From contig JBCBRY010000006.1 of NCBI GenBank assembly GCA_039819485.1, forward strand, positions 81,232-145,231: a stretch of DNA of 64,000 nt. The letters run 5' to 3'. The notes beneath the pieces were generated by a model, which saw only the letters and a list, made by a program, of their open reading frames with translations, was not told the origin of the DNA and searched no databases. A program made the position numbers and the translations under genes. This DNA is from UBA6168 sp039819485. GTDB lineage: Bacteria; Bacteroidota; Bacteroidia; Chitinophagales; Saprospiraceae. This document shows positions 8,232 through 17,323 of the stretch, piece after piece (within the stretch, counting starts at the first letter, position 1; every line of letters starts with the position of its first letter).

Positions 8232-9125
8232 ATGAGAAATTTAATTTTATCTGCGCTCTGTATACTGACATTGTTAGCGTCCTGTGGAGAAGGAGACAAA
8301 AATACCACCGCCAACGGCTACAAACTCCAGCGGTTTAAAGATGGAAAAGGCAAAAAACCAGCCGTGGGCGACCTGGCATTTGTGAACCTTTACTTCTATA
8401 TGGACGGAAAAATGCAAACTTCCACCCGTCAGCAAAATCGGGTGATGCCGGTTAAAGTATATAGTACGGAGGAATTAAAAAAGATGAAGGAAACGGGTAC
8501 ACCAAATCCGCTCTACGAAGCCATTTCCGTTATGTCCGTTGGCGACAGCCTGCGGGTAGATGTGCCGATCACTGACGAAATGAGGAAAGATGAACGAATG
8601 GTAAATGCTAAGGAAATGTTTTATCACATCGTTATGGAGGATGCCAAGACACAAGACGAATTTAATGCAGAAAGACAGGCCGAAAAAGACCGCATGGAAC
8701 AATTATCCTTAGAGAGCCAAGCAAGGGTTGGTGAAGTTTCGGCCATAGTGACAGACATTGCTGCTGAATATAGGGCTGGCAAAATTTCCGATAAGATCAC
8801 TACGACCAACTCTGGCCTTAAGTACATGGTGCTGGAAAACGGAACCGGAGCAGCATGTTCTCCTGGTCAGAACGTTCAAGTGCATTATTACGGTACTTTG
8901 ACCAACGGAGAAATGTTTGATAATTCTTTTCAGAGAGGGCAGCCTTTTACCTTCAAGCTTGGTGTTGGCCAGGTAATTAAAGGTTGGGATGAAGGTGTTG
9001 CCTTATTGAAAGGAGGAGACAAAGCAGTTTTGTTTATTCCTTCTGAACTGGGTTATGGCAAAGCAGGCGGAGGGGCCAAAATACCAGGTGATTCCGAGCT
9101 GATATTCTACATCGAAGCGCTATAA
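8232..9125 (+). CDS. FKBP-type peptidyl-prolyl isomerase lipoprotein
   Basis: A 297-residue envelope foldase. The signal peptide ends in the lipobox LASC (Cys18). Residues about 40-140 look like a degenerate FKBP domain (AVGDLAFVNLYFYMDG, VGDSLRVDVP). A charged linker follows (about 140-195). A complete C-terminal FKBP domain (about 196-297) contains VQVHYYGTLTNGEMFDNSF, VIKGWDEGVALLKGG and IPSELGYGKAGGG. The tandem arrangement is common in Bacteroidota lipoprotein FKBPs. It probably assists folding of outer-membrane or secreted proteins. Confidence 0.9.
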   Translation: MRNLILSALCILTLLASCGEGDKNTTANGYKLQRFKDGKGKKPAVGDLAFVNLYFYMDGKMQTSTRQQNRVMPVKVYSTEELKKMKETGTPNPLYEAISVMSVGDSLRVDVPITDEMRKDERMVNAKEMFYHIVMEDAKTQDEFNAERQAEKDRMEQLSLESQARVGEVSAIVTDIAAEYRAGKISDKITTTNSGLKYMVLENGTGAACSPGQNVQVHYYGTLTNGEMFDNSFQRGQPFTFKLGVGQVIKGWDEGVALLKGGDKAVLFIPSELGYGKAGGGAKIPGDSELIFYIEAL

Positions 9126-9130
9126 ATATT

Positions 9131-9220
9131 GGCTGGTTGTTAATTGTTAGTTGTTGTCTGTTGGAAAAAATTAGCGATTATTTTCTACATAACATTCTAA
9201 CAATCAACAGTTAACAACCC
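9131..9220. repeat. Foldback with GTTGTTAATTGTTAG arms
   Basis: GGTTGTTAATTGTTAGTTGT (left, from about 9134) pairs with AACAATCAACAGTTAACAAC (right, 9199-9218). It lies between the FKBP gene and prfB. It is similar in arm vocabulary to the foldback at 43331-43409. Confidence 0.6.
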
Positions 9221-9254
9221 GTTTTCAATATATTTCCTAAAACAAAAAACTATT

Positions 9255-10347
9255 ATGACCACCGAACAACTCGCTGCTTTAAAAGATCGGTTGGCTTCTT
9301 TAAGGGGGTATCTTTGACGTCCCTGGCCGACTCTTAGCTATCGAAGAAAATGAGCAACTGGCAGGCGACCCTAATTTTTGGCAAGATCCTGATCGCGCTC
9401 AATCCATTCTTAAAAAAATCAAGCTCAACAAAAAGTGGGTAGAACAGTACAACCACGTTGAAAATGCCGTTGGTGAGGCCGAGATACTACTGGAATTTCA
9501 AAAAGAAGGCGAAGCCACGGAAGGAGAAGTAGATGCATTATATGAAAAAGCGGTCGCTGCCGCTGATGACCTGGAATTCCGGTCTACTCTCAACCAACCT
9601 GAAGATGAACTGAACGCTACACTGGAAATCAATGCTGGTGCCGGAGGAACTGAAGCTTGTGACTGGGCCTCAATGCTCTTGCGGATGTACGTGATGTGGG
9701 CAGAAAAAAATGATTTTAAGACCTCTACACTTCACCTGGTAGATGGAGATACTGCCGGCATTAAATCGGTGGGCATTGAAATCTCGGGTGATTACGCCTA
9801 TGGGTTATTAAAAGGTGAAAACGGTGTTCACCGTTTGGTCAGGGTAAGTCCTTTCAATGCGCAAGGCAAGCGGATGACCTCGTTCGCTTCCGTATTTGTT
9901 CACCCGATGATTGACGATAGTATTGAGATAGAAATCAATACTTCCGATTTAAGATGGGATACGTTCAGAGCAAGCGGGGCTGGCGGACAGCACGTCAACA
10001 AAACAGAAAGTGCGGTCCGCGTAACGCATATTCCAAGTGGCATTGTTGCCGAATGCCAGCAGGAACGTTCACAGCATCAGAATCGTGAAAAAGCACTGAC
10101 GCTGTTGAAATCAAGACTATACGAAGTCGAATTGGAAAAACAGCGAGCTGAAAAAGATAAGATCGAGTCCGGGAAAATGAAGAATGAGTGGGGCAGTCAA
10201 ATCAGGAGTTACGTACTGGACGACCGTTGGGTTAAGGACCTGCGCACTGGTTACAAAGTCACCAATCCCGATAAGGTACTCGCCGGAGACCTGGATGGTT
10301 TCCTGAAAGCCTATTTGATGAACGATACAGTGGAAAGTGAAGAGTGA
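9255..10347 (+). CDS. prfB: Peptide chain release factor 2, programmed +1 frameshift
   Basis: RF2 terminates translation at UGA and UAA. Reading starts at ATG 9255 and meets an in-frame TGA at 9315-9317 after 20 codons. The junction AGG GGG TAT CTT TGA C (9303-9318) is the classical prfB slippery site with its internal Shine-Dalgarno-like AGGGGG. A +1 slip at CTT continues from 9316 in the frame that ends at 10347, giving a product of about 363 residues. The RF2 tripeptide SPF (RVSPFNAQGKR) and the catalytic GGQ (SGAGGQHVNKTES) are intact. Expression should be autoregulated: low RF2 favours the slip. Confidence 0.97.
9303..9318 (+). promoter_or_regulatory. prfB recoding site
   Basis: AGGGGG stimulator, three bases, then CTT TGA C. 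The spacing is that of the well-known enterobacterial prfB frameshift site. The zero-frame stop is real; the downstream frame carries the whole catalytic protein. Confidence 0.95.
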
Positions 10348-10403
10348 TATGAGCATAGGGCAAAGCAAATGGAATTTTTCATTGTTTTGCTCTATGTTAT
10401 TAT

Positions 10404-11702
10404 TTATGTTTTCCTTTTCATTCTTGGAACTTCCTTGGTAACCATTTGAACCGTATTTCTCGTTCTTTCTTCTACCAAAATTATCTTACCAAGCCTCAAC
10501 ATATCGAGTGTCTGCGGGATATAGTGACGTGTGGTCAGTAATTCCAGGCGCTCATTATCAATGGTCACCTTAAAATCCTCTCCAATGCTTTCGGCAAACT
10601 GAGAAACCTTTTCATCGATATTGTTGACACAAAGGTTAAAACTGATGGCGGTGTTCTGCATCAGATTGACCTGAATCCGAAATTCTGCAATTTTATTGAA
10701 AATATGGCTCATGTGGTGTTCGGCCACAAAGGAAAAATCACGGGTAGAAATGTTGATTAATGCCTGGTCCTTTTCCACGGCGATCAGGGGAGGATAATGA
10801 TCATCTACCTCTGGCCCAATGTAGGTTCCTTCCCCTATCGGATCATTAAATGATTTTACATAAAGCGGGATGCTTTTGTTTTGAAGAGGTTTTATTGTTT
10901 TGGGATGAATGACCTTCGCCCCGTAATATGTCATTTCAATGGCTTCTTTATAAGACAAACGATCCAGCTTTGTCACATTTTCAAACAGTCGCGGATCTGC
11001 AGTGAGTACTCCGGGCACATCTTTCCAGATCGTCATATCTTCCGCATCCAGGCAATAAGAAAAAATAGCTGCTGTATAATCCGACCCTTCCCTTCCTAAG
11101 GTAGTGGTATAGTTCTCAGTGGTACTCCCGATAAACCCTTGCGTCAGAACAAATCCTTCTTTTTCGAGCATTGGTGCTGCGACGGACTTAGCATTTTCTG
11201 TAGTTTGAGGCCATTGTACCCAACCATTGCGGTAGATATCGTCCGTTAAGATGATATCCCTTGCATCCAACCACTGAGTTGGCAGACCCACCTTGTTCAA
11301 GTAAGCAGCCACAATTTTTGAAGAGGCCAATTCACCGATACTGACAATTTGATCATAAACAAAATCGTAGTTCGGGTGAGGTTCATCCTCCAGCGTCCAT
11401 TCAGCCGCAACAAATGTATCGTTGAGTTCATCGAATACCGCCTCTCCTTCTTCAAATAATTGGGCAACCAGTTCAAAATGCAGCCTTTTAAATTCTTCGA
11501 ACAATGTAAGGGCCTCTCCATTCTGCTTGGTAAAAGCGTCTACAATTTTTTCCAGTTTATCCGTCGACTTGCCCATTGCCGAAACTACTACCATCAGTTT
11601 TTCCTTCTTGTAACGCTGCAAGATGGAAGCCACATTCTTCACGCTCTCTGCATCTTTAACCGATGCACCCCCGAATTTGAATATTTTAAGTTTACTTTTC
11701 AT
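10404..11702 (-). CDS. Aspartate kinase
   Basis: Phosphorylates aspartate, the first step toward lysine, threonine and methionine. The 432-residue protein has the kinase start KIFKFGGASVKD, VVVSAMGKSTD, the substrate-binding TLGREGSDYTAA and DVPGVLTADPR, then a C-terminal regulatory part (about residues 300-432) with ACT-like segments (LINISTRDFSF, VNLMQNTAISFNL). It is monofunctional: no homoserine dehydrogenase domain follows. Two TAnnTTTG elements lie upstream. Which end product inhibits it cannot be told. Confidence 0.93.
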   Translation of the reverse strand: MKSKLKIFKFGGASVKDAESVKNVASILQRYKKEKLMVVVSAMGKSTDKLEKIVDAFTKQNGEALTLFEEFKRLHFELVAQLFEEGEAVFDELNDTFVAAEWTLEDEPHPNYDFVYDQIVSIGELASSKIVAAYLNKVGLPTQWLDARDIILTDDIYRNGWVQWPQTTENAKSVAAPMLEKEGFVLTQGFIGSTTENYTTTLGREGSDYTAAIFSYCLDAEDMTIWKDVPGVLTADPRLFENVTKLDRLSYKEAIEMTYYGAKVIHPKTIKPLQNKSIPLYVKSFNDPIGEGTYIGPEVDDHYPPLIAVEKDQALINISTRDFSFVAEHHMSHIFNKIAEFRIQVNLMQNTAISFNLCVNNIDEKVSQFAESIGEDFKVTIDNERLELLTTRHYIPQTLDMLRLGKIILVEERTRNTVQMVTKEVPRMKRKT

Positions 11703-11765
11703 TTTGACATAAATTATTGATTGATTATCAATGATTTAAACGCTGAATTGTTCTTGAAAAAGTGG

Positions 11766-11773
11766 CAAAAATA
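11766..11773 (-). promoter_or_regulatory. Candidate aspartokinase -7 element
   Basis: The reverse complement is TATTTTTG, 63 bases upstream of the aspartokinase start. A second match, TATCTTTG (11856-11863 reverse complement), lies further upstream. Confidence 0.35.
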
Positions 11774-11936
11774 AGATTTATAATTGGTCCTAAAAAACGA
11801 TTGACCGTCGGCTTGCACCAACGGTCAAACAACAATATGCTTTATAAAAACAGGCCAAAGATAGAGAAGTAAAACTGACATTTCCAGTATTTTGCACCTC
11901 TATAATTCCTATTCATATATATTTTTTTACCAACAA

Positions 11937-14099
11937 TCAATTGACTACCATAAATGAAGAATTATAGGCTGCCTTTTCCGCAATTATGATAATCTGATAA
12001 GTGCCGTTGGGCAGTTGGCCAAGGTTTAAGGAAAGCTGATCTGATGGGGTTTCCCACCGTCCGGAAATAACTACACTACCCAACATATCATGAACAAAAA
12101 ATTGGGCATTGGCAGGGATCAAGCTCCCAAAAGTCAAATTGATCACATGTGTGGCTGGATTCGGGGATATTTGAAAATAATTCTCAACAACCTCATCAGC
12201 ACCCACGGTTGTGCATTGTCCATAAATGTTCGCATCCATCCAAACAAGCCTGTCTTTCAGAAAATTTTTCATGAAATCAATTTCCTGTTCATAAGTTTCA
12301 AAAACAAATTCATTGGGCCAAACATATTCATCCAGAACGGGCCAACGTGTAAAATTGCGCTCAAGGGCAGGTTCTAAAAGATCAACTTGCATATCGATAA
12401 AAGCCAGTAAAGTGTCAGGGTGCAATGGTCCATTTTTAAACGACTCCCAGCGGCATTTAAGCAGATTAACAAATTTGGGATCCTGAACCAAACGGCTCCA
12501 CCAAAAAGGATTCGGGTCTCCGCAAGCTGTTTCCCTAATCCATCCAAACGCCGACCCGCCGTTACAATAATTGGCATTTCCAAAAGCCAGGTTAAAATCC
12601 CATACGGGTCCGGCATTTATTTTCCCGTCATTGCTATCCTTGTCTTTAAAGAAATAGCTGCTCAGGCGAAATGCATCTATGTTTTTACTCAATTCATTGA
12701 GAATGAAATTATCGGCAAATGAAGTTAGGTCAATAAATTCATCGTATCGTTTGCCAGCATAAGTCAGGTTTGGCGACCGAATGGCCTGTTCAAAACTATC
12801 GACGAACAACTGGATGTAGGTTTCCTGTTCTGGCTGGATTTTCGAGCGATTGGGAGAGACGAACTGGTAGGGTAATTTTGCTCCCGGAACATTTTCCATA
12901 TCGTACCTTGAATACCAATCTGCGTCCCCTTTGTCCACTTTAAAAACATATCCCCCGGTCAGTTCATCTCCACTAAGGTCATCTTCCTGCAAACTGGCGA
13001 TATCCACACGGTTTTTATCCCTTTTGATTCTTTCCATCAGAACGTAGATACCTTCATACTTTTCATTGATCACAAGTTCGACAATCCGTGTTCGGCTTGC
13101 GTATTGCCCCATGCTCCTCGCCATGTGCATGATTAAAACATTTCGCATCAATGTTTTATCGGAATAAGGTCCATGTAAGATCCAATCTTCTTCCTCCGGA
13201 AAATTCAGAAAACTGACATCCATGTCCTCCCCAAACTCGTCTTTGGTTTCGATAGCAAATCCATTTTTGGGAAAAAGTGCAAGGGAGGACTGGCCTCTCC
13301 GTTCGATTGAAATATTTCCGAAATACTCGTCCGGGTCTCCGAATGAACTATTCATCTCCCCTGCCCCATTCCAGATAATGCCCATTTGTGCAGGGATGGA
13401 AGGTTCATCGGGAATTTCGGCCCCGTTAGTTTGCACCTTGACAATTGGCAATGGCGTTAAAAAGTATGAATCAATAAACCAATCCGGAGTGTCACCATAA
13501 TAATTTGAGTCATCATTGATTCCCAGGGAAAGAAAAAAGTTACTGGTGAGGTCAGAACTATTCAAGCCATCATAGTTATGAATTTGAATGGCCAGTACAT
13601 TTTCATTGCTTAACGAGAGTCCGTTGAGTTGAGAGCTATTTAAGACAAAATCTTCTGGCAGGCCACCGCTGTACATAGTTGCTTCGTGCAAAGCTGTTGC
13701 TTCTTCGAAATATGCCGGAGCTGCTCCGTCCATGTTTGAGCGGGCAACCTCTACTCCATTAATGTAAGCAACAAAGCCATCATCATAGTCGGCATGAAGG
13801 ATTGCGTTTTCAATTTTAGAAATATCAACTAGTTCAAATCGTTTTCGGATAAAAAGTGAAACCGTTGGACTGATCACAGTATTATCATCTCCGTCTCCAT
13901 ATCCAATTCCACCCTGCCCTTGAAACCACCCGGATTCATTAAAACCAACTTGGTTCCAATCGCTGGGCAGGCCGCTATATCCCCTGCGATAACGCCAGAC
14001 ATCGTCTGCATAAACGACGGTTTCCCAGTGATCGACCTGAGCGTAAATCACATTTATAAAAAAGGATAAACCTAAGATTATAAATCCATGTTTTTTCAT
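11937..14099 (-). CDS. CotH-family protein kinase-like T9SS cargo
   Basis: A 720-residue secreted protein. The signal peptide is residues 1-20 (cleavage near VIYAQ). The N-terminal half (about 25-190) is a beta-rich adhesion-like region (WNQVGFNESGWFQGQGGIGYGDG, IENAILHADYDDGFVAYINGV split over two strands). A CotH domain (about 235-590) has YEGIYVLMERIKRDKNRVDI, GGYVFKVDKGDADWY and the metal-binding GPVWDFNLAFGN. The C-terminal 75 residues form a type A T9SS sorting domain (FQISPNPATHVINLTF ... NGTYQIIIIA). CotH proteins in other bacteria are atypical protein kinases. It starts 13 bases after the MFS gene stop, so the two are probably one operon. Confidence 0.88.
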   Translation of the reverse strand: MKKHGFIILGLSFFINVIYAQVDHWETVVYADDVWRYRRGYSGLPSDWNQVGFNESGWFQGQGGIGYGDGDDNTVISPTVSLFIRKRFELVDISKIENAILHADYDDGFVAYINGVEVARSNMDGAAPAYFEEATALHEATMYSGGLPEDFVLNSSQLNGLSLSNENVLAIQIHNYDGLNSSDLTSNFFLSLGINDDSNYYGDTPDWFIDSYFLTPLPIVKVQTNGAEIPDEPSIPAQMGIIWNGAGEMNSSFGDPDEYFGNISIERRGQSSLALFPKNGFAIETKDEFGEDMDVSFLNFPEEEDWILHGPYSDKTLMRNVLIMHMARSMGQYASRTRIVELVINEKYEGIYVLMERIKRDKNRVDIASLQEDDLSGDELTGGYVFKVDKGDADWYSRYDMENVPGAKLPYQFVSPNRSKIQPEQETYIQLFVDSFEQAIRSPNLTYAGKRYDEFIDLTSFADNFILNELSKNIDAFRLSSYFFKDKDSNDGKINAGPVWDFNLAFGNANYCNGGSAFGWIRETACGDPNPFWWSRLVQDPKFVNLLKCRWESFKNGPLHPDTLLAFIDMQVDLLEPALERNFTRWPVLDEYVWPNEFVFETYEQEIDFMKNFLKDRLVWMDANIYGQCTTVGADEVVENYFQISPNPATHVINLTFGSLIPANAQFFVHDMLGSVVISGRWETPSDQLSLNLGQLPNGTYQIIIIAEKAAYNSSFMVVN

Positions 14100-14112
14100 T
14101 ATTGCTACTGTT

Positions 14113-15444
14113 TCAGTTCGCCATTAATTCTTCTTGTAGTTTTTCCAGAGGAACTCCTTTTGTCTCAGGCATGAAAAAAGCCACCCATAGTAATTGGAGT
14201 ACCATCATGCCCGCAAAAAACACGAATAATGTCCATTGAGGAAACGCATTTAACACCGGTAAGGTGACCATGGTAATGACCGCTGCGAAAACCCAGTGCG
14301 TTCCCGAACCAAAGGACATTCCGTAATCTCTGACTTTGTTGGGAAATATTTCAGAAATAAATACCCAAATAACGGCTCCCTGACCAATTGCATGCGACGC
14401 TACAAAACCACAAACAAAAATAACAACAATAAACCCCTGGGCTTCTGTATAAAAAGCCCACGCTACTCCCGTTAAAAAAGCAATGTATCCCACCGAGCCA
14501 ATGTACATGAGTTGGCGTCTGCCAAACCGGTCAATCAAGTACATACCAAGTAACGTAAACAATAGGTTCACCACACCTATCGGAACTGAGGCTCCAAGTA
14601 CATCTCCAGCAGCAATGCCCGCCTCATTGAAAATGCGGGGTGCATAGTACAGCACAAAGTTGATTCCCGAAAGTTGGTTGAAAAAGGCAAGCAGGAAAGC
14701 AAGGATGATTGGAGTTTTAAACCTGCTGGAAAAAAAACTGATGGTTTCATTACTTTTAGACTCCAATGATTGGCGAATGGCTTTGACCATTTCACTGACA
14801 TCTTTTCCCGGATTGATCTGCTGTAAAAGAGACTTGGCCGTATCTTCATCATTTTTCTTCATCAGCAGCCATCTTGGACTATTGGGAACACCAAGAACCA
14901 TGATTACATAGACCAATGCTGGCAAAGCTTCAATGCCCAGCATGAACCGCCATGCATTTTCCCCCATGTATTTCCCGATCAGCCAGTTGGAAAGAAATGC
15001 AACGAGGATGCCGAACACAATATTGAATTGGTACAACGCAACTAATCTTCCACGACGATCAGCAGGAGCGATTTCAGAAATATAAATTGGGGCTGCAACG
15101 GAAGAGGCTCCGACACCGACCCCTCCAATGAATCTGAAAAATGAAAACATCGTAGGGTTCACCGCCAATCCAGATCCCAGTGCAGAAACGAGATATAAAA
15201 CGCCAATCCAGATCAAGGTCTTTTTTCTTCCGATCCTGTGACAAGGGATACCACCAAGCAAAGCTCCGATTACAGTACCCCATAAAGCCATACTCATGAT
15301 AAAAGTACTATGGAACAAATCTGAGGTATTCCATAGCTTTTGGATGGGCTGGTCGGCTCCTGAAATCACAATCGTATCAAATCCGAAAAGAAAACCAGCT
15401 AATGCAACTGTAATCGACCAGTAGAATAGTTTACTTGTATTCAT
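14113..15444 (-). CDS. Sugar porter MFS transporter
   Basis: A 443-residue, 12-helix inner-membrane symporter of the XylE/sugar-porter family. Signatures are the N-terminal GFLFGFDTIVISG, the loop GRKKTLIW, APADRRGRLVALYQ, PNSPRWLLM after helix 6, DRFGRRQLMYIGS, and the terminal PETKGVPLEKLQEEL. Residues around AIGQGAVIWVFISEIFPN correspond to the substrate-facing helix 10. The sugar cannot be named from sequence. The CotH gene lies 13 bases downstream. Confidence 0.92.
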   Translation of the reverse strand: MNTSKLFYWSITVALAGFLFGFDTIVISGADQPIQKLWNTSDLFHSTFIMSMALWGTVIGALLGGIPCHRIGRKKTLIWIGVLYLVSALGSGLAVNPTMFSFFRFIGGVGVGASSVAAPIYISEIAPADRRGRLVALYQFNIVFGILVAFLSNWLIGKYMGENAWRFMLGIEALPALVYVIMVLGVPNSPRWLLMKKNDEDTAKSLLQQINPGKDVSEMVKAIRQSLESKSNETISFFSSRFKTPIILAFLLAFFNQLSGINFVLYYAPRIFNEAGIAAGDVLGASVPIGVVNLLFTLLGMYLIDRFGRRQLMYIGSVGYIAFLTGVAWAFYTEAQGFIVVIFVCGFVASHAIGQGAVIWVFISEIFPNKVRDYGMSFGSGTHWVFAAVITMVTLPVLNAFPQWTLFVFFAGMMVLQLLWVAFFMPETKGVPLEKLQEELMAN

Positions 15445-15570
15445 AATCTGTAAAGGAATAGATTTGGTAGGTTAGACAAGGTTAGGAAAATATACTACTG
15501 GTAAAGATTGGAATTAATTATTGAATGGAAAGAATTAGTCGTGATAGTTTTGGTATTAGATATGCAAAAA

Positions 15571-15603
15571 AAAATTGGCTCCCAGATGTTGGGAGCCAAT
15601 TTT
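15571..15603 (-). terminator. Rho-independent terminator of the sigma-factor gene
   Basis: A 14-bp perfect stem (AAATTGGCTCCCA / TGGGAGCCAATTT plus one A-T pair) with a 5-base loop, followed on the minus strand by a T8-T9 run. It lies 20 bases after the sigma-factor stop codon. Confidence 0.9.
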
Positions 15604-15623
15604 AAGTAAGAATTTAAAATGAA

Positions 15624-16490
15624 TTAATTCAGGCTGAAATTCAATCCTTTACTTTGGATTTTGGCCTGCAATTTCTTCAATCCTTTGTACTTAATCTGAC
15701 GCACACGTTCTTTCCCCACACCCATCAATTCGCTGATTTCTTCCAAACCACATGGCCTTTCCCTACCGATTCCATAATACATGGACAGTACTTCTGCTTC
15801 GTTTGGCTGTAGGCCATTGAGCAACATTTGTACTTCTTTTTGTAGAGATTCGACTTGCGCAACTTTGGTATCAGGACGTGCGACTCCTTGGTCTTCCAAG
15901 AAATAAGTTAAGCTTGTTTCTTCCCCATCCTGGATAGGGGCATCCAATGAACCACAATGGTTGTTTGTCTCCAGGCATCTTTCTACTGCATCTTCTGTCA
16001 TTTCAACATGAGAAGCAATTTCTTTGATGCTGGGTTCACGCTCTAAATGCTGTAACAGGTGATCCCTTGTACGAAGTACTTTCATCAGATTGGACTGGTG
16101 GTTGAAAGGAACACGGATTTTACGTGACTTTTCACCAACTGCCTGCAAGATGCTTTGGCGGATCCACCATACGGCGTATGAGATGAATTTGAAACCTTTG
16201 GTTTCATCGAAGCGTTGAGCTGCTTTCAACAGACCGAGGTTACCTTCATTGATAAGGTCACCAAGAGAAAGGCCACAGTGTTGATATTGTTTGGCTACAG
16301 AAATAACGAATCGGAGATTGGCATTGACAATGGTTTGGAATGCATCTTGATCTCCAGCTTTGTACTTGCGAAACAAATCAACTTCCTGTTCTGGCGTAAG
16401 CAGATCATAACGGCTAACTTCCGTCATGTATTTTTCCAGCGATTTAGCGTCCCGCCGGGTAATGGACTGTGTAATAATTAAAGCTCTCAT
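15624..16490 (-). CDS. RpoD-like sigma-70 factor (possible group 2 paralogue)
   Basis: RNA polymerase sigma factor of 288 residues, without the long N-terminal region 1.1, as usual for Bacteroidota. Region 1.2 begins at SLEKYMTEVSRYDLLTPEQE. Region 2 has NLRFVISVAKQY, LINEGNLGLLKAAQRFDETKGFKF and YAVWWIRQSI. Region 3 follows, and region 4 ends with GVGKERVRQIKYKGLKKLQ. Several positions near the region 2/3 boundary (KIRVPFNHQSNLMKVL) and region 4 (YYGIGRERPCGLEEISELMGVG) differ from the canonical primary-sigma pattern I know (RLPLN, LGGEHPMTLEEIG). It may therefore be an alternative RpoD paralogue rather than the essential one. Confidence 0.88.
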   Translation of the reverse strand: MRALIITQSITRRDAKSLEKYMTEVSRYDLLTPEQEVDLFRKYKAGDQDAFQTIVNANLRFVISVAKQYQHCGLSLGDLINEGNLGLLKAAQRFDETKGFKFISYAVWWIRQSILQAVGEKSRKIRVPFNHQSNLMKVLRTRDHLLQHLEREPSIKEIASHVEMTEDAVERCLETNNHCGSLDAPIQDGEETSLTYFLEDQGVARPDTKVAQVESLQKEVQMLLNGLQPNEAEVLSMYYGIGRERPCGLEEISELMGVGKERVRQIKYKGLKKLQAKIQSKGLNFSLN

Positions 16491-16610
16491 TTCTTATTTT
16501 AAAAAGGCCTAAAAGAATTGATTTTTAAAAAAGCGGCGCAAGATAGTGTTTTAAACGTTAAATCTGCAATTCGCGCAGCTTTTTTAGAAAAAAGGTTAAA
16601 AAATTGAGAA

Positions 16611-16961
16611 TTATATGCTTTTGATCTCTGCGCTGAGATTGTAATCTTTGACTAATTCTTCGGCAAACCTCTTATGCCCCCTTGGGGTCAACAAAAATAA
16701 TTTACCTCCTTTCCTGGCAGCCAGCAAACTAAGCAACTTCCATTTTGACACCCGGTCGTGAATCATATCAGTTTTGGTAGCTATTTCAATGTAGCTTTTG
16801 CCTCCAGTTTTGAGGCCGGTAATGTCTGGAATAACTGGCTCGTCCTCTCCTTGTTTTGAGAAATGTGCAGGAGTCTCGTAATCTTCGTAATTTGCTTTGA
16901 TGTTTGAAAAACCTCTTTTCTTGGCCCACTCGATCGCTTTTTCAAAATATTCGTTTTCCAT
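16611..16961 (-). CDS. Small protein with PD-(D/E)XK-like nuclease pattern
   Basis: A 116-residue protein. The order is an N-terminal helix (EYFEKAIEWAKKRGF), VIPDITGLKTGGKSYIEIATKTD (two strands, with Asp of PDITG and Glu of YIEIATK) and the helix SKWKLLSLLAARKGGKLFLLTPRGH. Restriction-endonuclease-like folds show PD...(D/E)xK here. The Lys is shifted (EIATK), so activity is uncertain. I do not recognise a named family. It stands alone between the sigma factor and a gene-free interval; no methylase or helicase partner is nearby. Confidence 0.6.
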   Translation of the reverse strand: MENEYFEKAIEWAKKRGFSNIKANYEDYETPAHFSKQGEDEPVIPDITGLKTGGKSYIEIATKTDMIHDRVSKWKLLSLLAARKGGKLFLLTPRGHKRFAEELVKDYNLSAEIKSI

Positions 16962-17323
16962 TGTTAAGATTTTATATTTAAGATTTCAGTTGAATCAATT
17001 GACAGTCACGTCAGATCAAGCATCCAAGGTAATAATCCCTATTAAAATTGGGTCAGTTTTGTTCAAAAAAATTGGAAATGATGTAGGTAGGAGAAAACAA
17101 AGTGTTGAATCTAAGTGCTGCATATATATAACTAACGTAAAAAATTGAAATAAGTTTTATGAAAGCGTAAAAAATACACTTTGACATTGACTTACTATCT
17201 GAAAGAAACATAGAAAATTAAACAAACAGCCGTTAATTTAGTTGGACAAGCCGTGGATTATTTTCCAAATCAAGAAGGAATTATCTGTAAAATTCCACAA
17301 CTCGAACAAATAATTAACACTTA
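16962..17323. other. Gene-free interval
   Basis: AT-rich spacer between the 3' end of the transferase-like gene and the start of the small nuclease-like gene. I see no credible ORF, terminator or repeat. Confidence 0.6.

Noticed and set aside
9255..9318. Early in-frame TGA suggesting prfB is a pseudogene
   Set aside because: The classical slippery CTT TGA C with AGGGGG explains it; the downstream frame is intact.
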